Shown here: one piece after another, positions 6,324 to 12,282 of the stretch
Layout: each line of letters opens with the position of its first letter
How positions within the stretch are numbered: position 1 is the first letter of the stretch
NCBI GenBank assembly: GCA_002427055.1
Contig: DIPA01000100.1
Span: 4,461 to 17,763 of the forward strand
Origin: Firmicutes bacterium UBA5500
GTDB lineage: Bacteria > Bacillota > UBA994 > UBA5500
Reading direction: 5' to 3'
DNA length: 13,303 bases
Program-made: the position numbers and the translations under genes
The notes under the pieces: model-generated
Database searches by the model: none
Told to the model about the DNA's origin: nothing
Seen by the model: the letters and a program-made list of their open reading frames with translations, nothing else

Positions 6324-7484
6324 ATGGCAACTCTTATTAAGAACGGAAAGATTTACACGATGGCAGGCCCTGTAATTGAAGGCGGCAGCATTCTGATTGA
6401 GAATGGCAAAATTACTGCTGTGGGCCAAGACGTGGTAGCACCGGTAAATGCCGAAATTATCGATGCCGCCGGTCGCATGGTGTTGCCGGGCATGATTGAC
6501 GCCCATAGCCACCTCGGCATGGTAGAAAGCGCCATCGGCTCGGAGGGCTCCGACGGTAATGAAGCAACAGCTCCTAACACGGCTCAGATGCGGGGTATCG
6601 ATGGTATTAACCCTCTGGACGTCACCTTCGAAGAAGCGCGCAATGTTGGTGTGACTCTTGTAGCAACCGGCCCGGGCAGCGCTAACGTGATTGGCGGTAC
6701 TTTTGTGGCTATCAAGACGGTTGGCGATTGTGTTGACGACATGGTCGTAAAAGATCCGGTGGCTATGAAGTGTGCGTTCGGCGAGAACCCCAAACGTGTT
6801 TATGGTAGCCAGCGTAAGACCCCGGCCACTCGTATGGGAACGGCTGCCGTTTTGCGCGACGCCCTCTACAAATCCAAGCAATACATGGAGGCTAAGGAGC
6901 GCGCCGCCGATGATCCCAGTAAAATGCCCCAGTTTGACTTACAGAAAGAGGCCCAGATTCCTGTGTTGCGCCGCGAGATTCCGCTCAAAGCGCATGCTCA
7001 CCGTGCTGATGATATGTTTACAGCGATCCGCATTGCCAAGGAATTTAATGTGCGCCTTACGCTCGATCATTGCACCGATGGGCACCTAGTTGCAGAGCGG
7101 TTGGCCAAGACCGGCTTGCCGGCCATTGTCGGCCCCAGCTTTGGTCACCGTGGCAAGTTCGAGCTGACCAACAAATCTTTCATCACGGCCTCAGCTTTGT
7201 CCAATGCCGGCATGAAAGTCGCACTGACGACTGATGCTCCTGTAACACCGCTACACACCTTGCCGCTCATGGCCGGTATGGCAGTGGCTGCCGGTATGGA
7301 TGAAATGGAAGCGCTCAAGGCGATTACCATCAATGCAGCAGAAATTGTCGACGTGGCCGATCGTGTTGGTAGCCTAGAAGTTGGAAAAGACGCCGATATC
7401 GTGATCTATGATGGGCATCCTTTCGCCATCAATGGCAAGGCATGGAAGGTTCTCATCGACGGGCAGGTTGTTCACTCCTGCTAA
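6324..7484 (+). CDS. Imidazolonepropionase-like amidohydrolase (complete)
   Basis: A 386-aa protein starting at ATG with AAGGAG (6306-6311) 12 nt upstream, slightly long spacing. It has the layout of the amidohydrolase superfamily: an N-terminal beta-sandwich half (1-55), metal motif His61-Ser-His63 in PGMIDAHSH, a lysine in FVAIKT (Lys131) that could be the bridging residue, His224 and His226 in KAHAHRADD, His249 in LDHCTD, Asp304 in TTDAP, and a C-terminal VGSLEVGKDADI strand closing the sandwich. Family enzymes hydrolyse amide or cyclic amide bonds; the closest named class is imidazolonepropionase-like, but no histidine-utilisation genes are nearby, so I do not call it HutI. It is paralogous to the truncated gene at 1-831 and probably arose by duplication. 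No clear terminator follows; a REP remnant lies 20 nt downstream. Confidence 0.92.
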   Translation: MATLIKNGKIYTMAGPVIEGGSILIENGKITAVGQDVVAPVNAEIIDAAGRMVLPGMIDAHSHLGMVESAIGSEGSDGNEATAPNTAQMRGIDGINPLDVTFEEARNVGVTLVATGPGSANVIGGTFVAIKTVGDCVDDMVVKDPVAMKCAFGENPKRVYGSQRKTPATRMGTAAVLRDALYKSKQYMEAKERAADDPSKMPQFDLQKEAQIPVLRREIPLKAHAHRADDMFTAIRIAKEFNVRLTLDHCTDGHLVAERLAKTGLPAIVGPSFGHRGKFELTNKSFITASALSNAGMKVALTTDAPVTPLHTLPLMAGMAVAAGMDEMEALKAITINAAEIVDVADRVGSLEVGKDADIVIYDGHPFAINGKAWKVLIDGQVVHSC

Positions 7485-7504
7485 TTAACGATCCCACTAG
7501 CTCA

Positions 7505-7531
7505 GAGATAGGGGGACGTTCAGTTCGTCCC
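7505..7531 (+). repeat. Single degenerate REP-like unit, GAGAC/GTCTC family
   Basis: A 27-nt segment containing GGGGGACGTTCAGTTCGTC, identical in its core to the arm at 8208-8234, but with decayed ends (GAGAT at left, GTCCC at right). The right-end change creates a local GGGACG/CGTCCC hairpin with a 7-nt loop. It lies between the amidohydrolase and coat-protein genes with no partner in inverted orientation. Confidence 0.8.
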
Positions 7532-7595
7532 ATGCATGCAAGCCTGGACGATTGAGCAAACTGCAACTAGAACCTTTTAGCAAGGAGGACTAGGA

Positions 7596-8174
7596 ATGCA
7601 GTTAACCCAAAAAGAGATGATGTATCTTAAGGATGCCAAGTCGCAGGAAGAGCTTTGTGTTGCTAAGTACACCAACTACAGCCAACAAGTATCGTGTCAG
7701 CAGCTCTCAAGTATGCTAAAACAGATTGGTCAGCACGAACAGAAGCATCTGCAGACCGTGCAGCAAATTATGCAGGGGCAGATGCCGAATGTGAGTAGTT
7801 CCGGAGGCCAGCAGCAGGGCATGCAGTTTGGCCAGCTATCGGCACAACAGGGTGGCGGAGGCAGCATGTCCATGCAGGCCTCCGGTGGAGGACAAGGCCA
7901 GCAACAGCAACACATGCAGCATCAGATGCAGGCAGGCCATTCTGGTTCAGGCATGAGTTCCAGCATGGGCGGGCAGCCACTAAACGACAAGCAAATCTGT
8001 GAAGACCTACTGACCACAGAGAAGGCCGTTGCCGGACTCTATAACACGGCAACATTCGAGTTTACCAATCCACAACTGCGTCAGGTACTAGCCCATATTC
8101 AGCAGGAAGAACAGGACCACGCTTATCAGCTCTACAATTACATGGCGCAAAAGGGTTGGTATCAGGCTCAGTAA
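7596..8174 (+). CDS. CotF-type spore coat protein with ferritin-like fold and Q/G/M/H-rich linker
   Basis: A 192-aa protein; AAGGAGG (7582-7588) lies 7 nt before the ATG. Two helical pairs (about 1-60 and 129-188) resemble the CotF coat family (PF07875), which is ferritin-like. Potential metal ligands occur in the classic order: Glu18 or Glu19, Glu48-xx-His51 (HEQKH), Glu142, Glu172-xx-His175 (EEQDH), with 29-30 residues between helix partners. Between the pairs is a low-complexity linker (about 61-128) rich in Gln, Gly, Ser, Met and His. Expected role: assembly into the spore coat during sporulation in the mother cell; the ligand pattern hints at iron or manganese binding. Two Cys (21, 34) in the first half and one (135) in the second might cross-link. 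No sigma-E/K promoter could be assigned with confidence. A ZIP metal transporter follows on the same strand. Confidence 0.85.
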   Translation: MQLTQKEMMYLKDAKSQEELCVAKYTNYSQQVSCQQLSSMLKQIGQHEQKHLQTVQQIMQGQMPNVSSSGGQQQGMQFGQLSAQQGGGGSMSMQASGGGQGQQQQHMQHQMQAGHSGSGMSSSMGGQPLNDKQICEDLLTTEKAVAGLYNTATFEFTNPQLRQVLAHIQQEEQDHAYQLYNYMAQKGWYQAQ

Positions 8175-8183
8175 GTGAATTCC

Positions 8184-8266
8184 GGAGACAAGGTGAGACA
8201 GGGGGATGAGACAGGGGGACGTTCAGTTCGTCTCGTGGCGAGACGAACTGAACGTCCCCCTGTCTC
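8184..8266. repeat. Perfect inverted REP pair, GAGAC/GTCTC family, with tandem half-copies
   Basis: Left arm 8208-8234 and right arm 8240-8266 are perfect 27-nt reverse complements separated by GTGGC. Each arm has a GAGAC...GTCTC frame around the core AGGGGGACGTTCAGTTC. Before the left arm the 13-mer TGAGACAGGGGGA is tandemly repeated (8194-8206, 8207-8219), and a worn third start, GAGACAAGG, lies at 8185-8193. It starts 10 nt after the coat-protein stop, so in RNA it would form a very stable hairpin able to separate that gene from the ZIP gene, though no T-tract follows. Confidence 0.93.
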
Positions 8267-8300
8267 CTATTGTAACAGAAACTTCAACATAGAAGCCCAT

Positions 8301-8349
8301 AGATGTGTTATCATCTGTAATAGAGAAAGCGTCTCATTCTCAATACGCT
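8301..8349. promoter_or_regulatory. Two inverted repeats upstream of the ZIP gene, possible operators
   Basis: AGATG/CATCT with a 6-nt spacer (8301-8316) and AGCGT/ACGCT with a 12-nt spacer (8328-8349) lie between the REP pair and the ZIP ribosome binding site. Zinc or manganese uptake genes are usually under metal-sensing repressors with palindromic sites, so these are the best candidates here. Neither matches a Zur or MntR consensus that I know, and no convincing -35/-10 pair could be placed. Confidence 0.25.
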
Positions 8350-8372
8350 ATGGAACAGGGGAGGTACTAAAC

Positions 8373-9215
8373 ATGTGGGATTCTATCTTAATCAGCACCT
8401 TAGCAGGTTTGGCTACCGGAGTGGGGGCTCTGCTTGTGGCTCTATTTGGCAGACCGTCGCGACGCTTTTTATCGGCCATGCTTGGCCTAGCGGGTGGGCT
8501 AATGTTGGCCATTTCTGTGTTTGATTTACTGCCGGAAGCCGGTATGCTGGGCAACCATACAACGACTGTCTTGGGGTTCGTGTTAGGGGCGGGGCTGATG
8601 GCTTTGCTTGACGTCATCTTACCCCATGTGCACATGGACATGCAGACGCCAGAGAGTGGCGTTGTCGGCGGCCTGAGTGCAGCTCAAGTGCAACCGGCCT
8701 GCACTTCTGACCAGGGCAACGGTAAAGGGAGGCATCGGCGCGGCAGGCGTTGCGGAAAGACAGGTGGCTTTGAAGCTTGCCAGCTACAGAGCATGTTGCA
8801 TTGCGGCCTGTTCTTAGCCATAGGCATAGCCTTACACAATCTGCCAGAGGGGTTGGCGATCGGTGCCGGCTACAGCAACAGTATAACTTTGGGCGCCACA
8901 ATTGCTATAAGCCTGGCTCTGCATAACGTGCCCGAAGGTATGGTTACAGCTGCTCCCTTGTTGCTAGCGGGCATGGACAGATGGCGGGTGGTCGGTATTG
9001 CCACGTTGGCGGGCCTGATGACACCTATCGGTACCTTCATTGGTGCGGTTCTCATCAGTATCAGCTCTGAATTCGTCAGCATTGCCATGGCGCTCGCTGC
9101 GGGAGCCATGATTTATATAGTTAGCGATGAGCTGATTCCCCAGTCGCACGAGTATCACAGCCATGCGGCTAACTTAGGTCTAGTGGCCGGCTTTGTTTTA
9201 GGATATATGCTATAG
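8373..9215 (+). CDS. ZIP-family divalent metal transporter
   Basis: A 280-aa membrane protein. The start ATG at 8373 has AGGGGAGG (8357-8364) 8 nt upstream; the open frame further up runs through the REP pair and is not coding. About eight hydrophobic helices are visible. The two signature metal-site motifs are HNLPEG (His155, Glu159) and HNVPEG (His184, Glu188) in adjacent helices, as in prokaryotic ZupT/GufA-like ZIP proteins that import zinc or other divalent metals. The loop between helices 3 and 4 (about 85-140) has HVHMD at its start, then an unusual basic and cysteine-containing stretch (GRHRRGRRCGKTGG). It is monocistronic, convergent with the MATE gene and closed by a hairpin. Location after a possibly metal-binding coat protein may be incidental. 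Confidence 0.9.
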   Translation: MWDSILISTLAGLATGVGALLVALFGRPSRRFLSAMLGLAGGLMLAISVFDLLPEAGMLGNHTTTVLGFVLGAGLMALLDVILPHVHMDMQTPESGVVGGLSAAQVQPACTSDQGNGKGRHRRGRRCGKTGGFEACQLQSMLHCGLFLAIGIALHNLPEGLAIGAGYSNSITLGATIAISLALHNVPEGMVTAAPLLLAGMDRWRVVGIATLAGLMTPIGTFIGAVLISISSEFVSIAMALAAGAMIYIVSDELIPQSHEYHSHAANLGLVAGFVLGYML

Positions 9216-9230
9216 AGAAGTGAGATAAGA

Positions 9231-9258
9231 GAAGGGGCGGACAACTGTCCGCCCCTTC
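9231..9258. terminator. Hairpin between converging ZIP and MATE genes
   Basis: GAAGGGGCGGA pairs perfectly with TCCGCCCCTTC (11 bp) around a 6-nt loop. It lies 15 nt after the ZIP stop and 16 nt before the end of the MATE gene, so it can serve both. T-richness after the stem is weak on both strands. Confidence 0.8.
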
Positions 9259-9274
9259 CTATGCACTCTGTAGT

Positions 9275-10672
9275 TTATGCCTTAGCTTCCACCATACGAT
9301 CAAGCTGTTGCTTCCAGCGTCCCCGGTAGAAGCGTAATGAGCTCATCGAGAAGCGGACAAACAGGTCCATTGTCATTGCTGCCCACACGCCCACGATCCC
9401 CCAGCCCAGACGCAAGCTGAGGAAATAGGAGAAAGGTAAGCGTATGCCCCACAGACCGAGTGCACCAATTACCATCGGTGCCTTAGTGTCGCCGGCACCT
9501 CGTAACGCGCCGTTAAAAACACTTGTGAGTTGCTGGGGAATTTGGGCAAGGCCCATTAGTATTAGATAATATGCACCGAGCTCAATTACCTCAGGTACGT
9601 TAGTCAACAGTCCGAAAACAAATTTGGGGGTGAAAACTAAGAAAGATGCGGTAAACGCGGTCAGTATTAAACTCCATTTAGCCAACTCTTTTACATAGCG
9701 TTCGGCAAGCTTGGTCGATCCCGCCCCCATACTTTGCCCCACAAAGGCAGTAGCAGCTACGCTGAAGCCGACAGCCGGCATATATGAGAGCGACTCGGCT
9801 GTCAGCCCCTGCTGGTGCGCAGCCAACGCAGTATCACCAAAGCTAACTACCAAACCAGTGAGCATAATTTGCCCTAACTGCATTAGAATGTTCTCTGCTG
9901 CAGTTGGCAGCCCTATCCCGAGCAATGCACGGACATCTTCACTTACCAAACGTACTCCGCGCAGCTTGAAAACTAAATTGTCTTGTCGATAGAGCATAAT
10001 AAACAACGCCAACAAGGCCCCTGTAGCTTGAGCAATATTAGAGGCCCATGCCGCACCGATTACTCCCATCGGCTGGAATCCAAAGTGTCCGAAGATCAAA
10101 GCGTAACTGAGCACTACGTTAACCATGTTAATTACAGTAGCCACTTGCATCGGAACCTTGGTATTGCCGGCTCCACGCATAATCGCACCTGTTATCTGCA
10201 TGATAGCCATGAAAGGTACGCCCCAAATTGCTATGCGTAGGTAGTCGGTACCTACGTTGAGTAATTCACCACTAGTGTTGTAGAGCAAAACCAAGGTGTC
10301 GCGCGCAAAGAAAAAGACAAAAACAGAAATGGCGAGCACCATGCTAAGCGCTAAAACAAAGGCTTGTTCAGCATAACGTCCAGCTTTAGCACGATCATTA
10401 GCACCAACTGAGCGGGCTACCATAACGGTTGTGCCAGTACCGATGGCGGCAAAGAAGCCCCATACCAGCATGGTAATACGTCGTCCTAAACCGACCGAGC
10501 CAATTGCGACCTTGCCAACCCTACCTAGCATTGCCGATGAAACCATGCCAACCGCCATCTGCAAAACGTTCTCGATGGTTGCAGGCCATACCATAGCAAA
10601 AATCCTGTTGCGCATTTCCTTCTGACTAATGTTATTAGGGTCTGACCGCATTGCTTCCTGTTGTGCTGACAA
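9275..10672 (-). CDS. MATE-family multidrug/sodium efflux transporter
   Basis: A 465-aa integral membrane protein starting at TTG (10672-10670), with GGAGG (10685-10681) 8 nt upstream. Some twelve hydrophobic segments fall into two related halves (about 25-235 and 245-450), the usual MATE topology and length. Conserved-looking family segments include WPATIENVLQMAVGMVSSAMLGR at the first helix (about 29-51), a GAxRGAGNTKVPM stretch near 165 and its counterpart GALRGAGDTKAPM near 395, showing the internal duplication. MATE pumps expel cationic drugs or metabolites using sodium or proton gradients. It is a single-gene unit with no adjacent regulator. Confidence 0.92.
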   Translation of the reverse strand: MSAQQEAMRSDPNNISQKEMRNRIFAMVWPATIENVLQMAVGMVSSAMLGRVGKVAIGSVGLGRRITMLVWGFFAAIGTGTTVMVARSVGANDRAKAGRYAEQAFVLALSMVLAISVFVFFFARDTLVLLYNTSGELLNVGTDYLRIAIWGVPFMAIMQITGAIMRGAGNTKVPMQVATVINMVNVVLSYALIFGHFGFQPMGVIGAAWASNIAQATGALLALFIMLYRQDNLVFKLRGVRLVSEDVRALLGIGLPTAAENILMQLGQIMLTGLVVSFGDTALAAHQQGLTAESLSYMPAVGFSVAATAFVGQSMGAGSTKLAERYVKELAKWSLILTAFTASFLVFTPKFVFGLLTNVPEVIELGAYYLILMGLAQIPQQLTSVFNGALRGAGDTKAPMVIGALGLWGIRLPFSYFLSLRLGWGIVGVWAAMTMDLFVRFSMSSLRFYRGRWKQQLDRMVEAKA

Positions 10673-10766
10673 TTACAATCCCTCCGCTTTTTCTCTCTAA
10701 GTCAATAATTATGCAGTAAAGAGGTTGTTAAAAGCCGTATGTTAAAACTGTTTCGTTATTTATACA

Positions 10767-10796
10767 ATCATATCCTGCTTCACTCCACTTGTGCAA
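10767..10796 (-). promoter_or_regulatory. Possible promoter for the MATE gene
   Basis: On the minus strand, TTGCAC (10796-10791) and TATGAT (10772-10767) are 18 nt apart, about 95 nt before the TTG start. The -10 box is good and the -35 box weak. Confidence 0.25.
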
Positions 10797-10849
10797 TTGC
10801 TAAGCGCCATATTTGGCCTACGAAGATGTTAAGAAAGTGTCTTTTACTA

Positions 10850-10894
10850 AGTAGTAGAATAACAACACTACTAGCAGGATATTGCTAGACTAGC
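10850..10894. promoter_or_regulatory. Cluster of short inverted repeats upstream of rubredoxin
   Basis: AGTAGT/ACTACT (10850-10855, 10867-10872), CTAGCA/TGCTAG (10871-10876, 10883-10888) and the near-palindrome GCTAGACTAGC (10884-10894) overlap, so only some pairings can form at once. The cluster ends just before the mini-ORF ribosome binding site and may be an operator or leader RNA structure. A TAGAAT at 10855-10860 could be a -10 box, but no good -35 was found. Confidence 0.3.
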
Positions 10895-10908
10895 GAGAAG
10901 GAGTATTT

Positions 10909-10920
10909 ATGCGCTATTGA
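10909..10920 (+). other. Three-codon mini-ORF in the rubredoxin leader
   Basis: ATG CGC TAT TGA encodes Met-Arg-Tyr behind a good AAGGAG (10898-10903) 5 nt upstream. It is in the same frame as rubredoxin, 42 nt upstream. Its TGA overlaps an ATG (TGATG) that opens a 14-codon frame ending at 10964, inside the rubredoxin gene. This may be a translated leader or chance. Confidence 0.3.
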
Positions 10921-10950
10921 TGGCGCCAACATGTAAGGGAGGTTTGTGGC

Positions 10951-11112
10951 ATGGAGAAATATAGATGCATTCCTTGCGGTTATGTTTATGACCCGCAGGA
11001 AGGTGACCCCGACAGTGGTATCGAACCGGGCACTTCCTTTGCAGATTTACCGGAAGATTGGGTTTGCCCCCTCTGTGGAGCTGACAAATCGTTGTTTGAA
11101 AAGGACGAGTAA
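10951..11112 (+). CDS. Rubredoxin
   Basis: A 53-aa protein starting at ATG with GGAGG (10938-10942) 8 nt upstream. The single Fe(Cys)4 site is complete: Cys6-xx-Cys9-Gly near the N-terminus and Cys39-Pro-x-Cys42-Gly near the C-terminus. Between them are the invariant YVYDP..G, the DSGIEPGT loop and F..LPEDWVCP. Length and spacing are exactly those of clostridial rubredoxins. It is a small cytoplasmic one-electron carrier that in anaerobes passes electrons to oxygen- or peroxide-detoxifying enzymes such as rubrerythrin, desulfoferrodoxin or flavodiiron proteins; none of these partners is in the window. It is a monocistronic unit with a strong terminator. The start is certain, since homologues begin at this position. 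Confidence 0.97.
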   Translation: MEKYRCIPCGYVYDPQEGDPDSGIEPGTSFADLPEDWVCPLCGADKSLFEKDE

Positions 11113-11119
11113 CTAGGTG

Positions 11120-11159
11120 AAATTCGGGGCTGTCTAATGCTAGACGGCCCCGAATTTTT
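11120..11159 (+). terminator. Rho-independent terminator after rubredoxin
   Basis: AAATTCGGGGC pairs with GCCCCGAATTT, with an inner GTCTA/TAGAC stem and ATGC loop, ending in a TTTTT tract. It begins 8 nt after the rubredoxin stop. This is the clearest intrinsic terminator in the window. Confidence 0.93.
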
Positions 11160-11251
11160 GGTCGCAATGCTAGAGGCATCATGCTTTGTTCATCCCGCAT
11201 AGAATTAGACAGGCGTCCATTATCGGGTGCGCGGTAAGGGGAGGGAGCATG

Positions 11252-12193
11252 ATGGCAATAAAACACAAGTTGCAATACGCTGTAGTACTTGGAACCTTGC
11301 TCGTGGTGGCTATGCTGCTTAGCCTGCACTTAGATTTATTCTTGCTGTTTATTACCTTAGACCGACAGGCGGTGCGAGTGGTGACCGCCAGCGCCATTAG
11401 CGAACCCACTGTGGCCCATCATCCCAATAGTGGACCGGTGAGTGAGGCCTTGCCGTGGGAGGCAGATGTCAATTTCCAGGCCCTCTCCGCCGAGCATGGC
11501 GCCGACATTCGCATGGGCGCTTTTGCTGTTACATTGCCTGATCACCTGCCGGGAGAGGAGTTTAATTTCACACGGGCTGCTGAAATTGTCGCCGGTTATG
11601 TGTTGCAACCCAACCAAGTTTTCTCTATGAACAACGATATTGGCCCTTTCGATGCCAGTAGAGGGTTTCGCGAAGGGGCGATCTATATAGGCGGGCAAAT
11701 TGGGCGAGGAGTGGGTGGCGGCGTCTGCAAGATGGCAACAACGCTCTATAATGTAGCGATTTTATCCGACCTGCCCATTCTAGCGCGTCGTAACCATAGC
11801 ATGCTAGTTCCTTATGTCAATCCCGGTCAAGACGCCACCGTGTCTAGTGGGGGCCTTGACCTCAAGTTTAAGAATGATACCGGCCAACCAATAGTCATCT
11901 GGGCCGACGTGGTCGGCCCAACACTTTACGTAGCTTTTTACGGGCAAAGAGTGCCGCCCACCGTAACTTGGCATCATGAAATACTCCAGCTGCAAGAGCG
12001 CCCGGTGCAAAGGCGCCTGAATTCGCAGTTAGCAGTAGATGAAGAGCGGGTAGTGATTCCCGGATCAGAAGGGATTGTGGTGCGTTCTTGGACAATACTG
12101 CGCTATCCTGATGGCAGAGTTGTTACGCGCGATTTAGGCGTAGATTGGTACCGCCCGATGGAGCGTGTAATTGAGCACGGCCCTAGACGTTAA
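11252..12193 (+). CDS. VanW-family protein with N-terminal membrane anchor
   Basis: A 313-aa protein. The ATG at 11252 is 7 nt after GGGGAGG (11238-11244); the adjacent ATG at 11249 is possible but close. A basic N-terminus and hydrophobic stretch (about 8-36) form an uncleaved anchor or signal, putting the rest outside the cell. The VanW domain spans about 110-235, with the hallmark VFSMNNDIGPFDASRGFREG stretch (about 133-152) and the Gly-rich GRGVGGGVCKMATTLYN block. The last 60 residues (VVIPGSEGIVVRSWTILRYP onward) resemble a G5-like beta domain, common at the C-terminus of these proteins. VanW occurs as an accessory gene in some vancomycin-resistance clusters but is widespread in Clostridia without them, and its biochemical role is unknown. 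No vanH/A/X or sensor kinase genes are present, so resistance should not be inferred. Confidence 0.88.
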   Translation: MAIKHKLQYAVVLGTLLVVAMLLSLHLDLFLLFITLDRQAVRVVTASAISEPTVAHHPNSGPVSEALPWEADVNFQALSAEHGADIRMGAFAVTLPDHLPGEEFNFTRAAEIVAGYVLQPNQVFSMNNDIGPFDASRGFREGAIYIGGQIGRGVGGGVCKMATTLYNVAILSDLPILARRNHSMLVPYVNPGQDATVSSGGLDLKFKNDTGQPIVIWADVVGPTLYVAFYGQRVPPTVTWHHEILQLQERPVQRRLNSQLAVDEERVVIPGSEGIVVRSWTILRYPDGRVVTRDLGVDWYRPMERVIEHGPRR

Positions 12194-12219
12194 TACCTCT
12201 GGGGTAGGCGCAATTAGTC

Positions 12220-12249
12220 TTGCTACTTTGAGATAGTGAATGCTATAAT
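12220..12249 (+). promoter_or_regulatory. Promoter for the ABC exporter gene
   Basis: A consensus -10 TATAAT (12244-12249) preceded by an extended TG (12241-12242), with TTGCTA (12220-12225) 18 nt upstream as a moderate -35. The predicted start of transcription is near 12256, immediately before a strong palindrome. Confidence 0.7.
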
Positions 12250-12259
12250 AGAAACATCG

Positions 12260-12279
12260 CTGACTGACCAGTCAGTCAG
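12260..12279. promoter_or_regulatory. TetR-type operator palindrome
   Basis: CTGACTGACCAGTCAGTCAG has perfect 9-bp arms about a CA centre. It covers roughly +5 to +24 of the predicted transcript, where a bound repressor would block RNA polymerase. Sites of the TGACTGA...TCAGTCA kind are typical of TetR-family regulators of drug exporters (established for the family); assignment here is inference. No TetR gene is seen in the window. Confidence 0.65.
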
Positions 12280-12282
12280 AAG

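Noticed and set aside
6321..6881. 186-codon minus-strand open frame
   Set aside because: It lies antisense within the well-supported amidohydrolase, has no family-like motifs, and reflects codon bias of the real gene.
6324..7484. HutI (histidine degradation) assignment
   Set aside because: The motifs fit the broader imidazolonepropionase-like family, and no hutU, hutH or hutG is nearby.
8175..8372. In-frame N-terminal extension of the ZIP protein
   Set aside because: It is translated REP palindrome, begins directly after the coat-gene stop, and the ATG at 8373 has a strong ribosome binding site and a normal first membrane helix.
10909..10950. Rubredoxin with an N-terminal extension read through TGA (selenocysteine or frameshift remnant)
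   Set aside because: Rubredoxins start at the chosen ATG, which has its own ribosome binding site, and no SECIS-like element is evident.
11186..11251. Longer VanW N-terminus
   Set aside because: The extension lacks a ribosome binding site, while GGGGAGG precedes the ATG at 11252.
11252..12193. Vancomycin resistance locus
   Set aside because: Only a VanW-domain protein is present; no ligase, dehydrogenase, dipeptidase or two-component system accompanies it.
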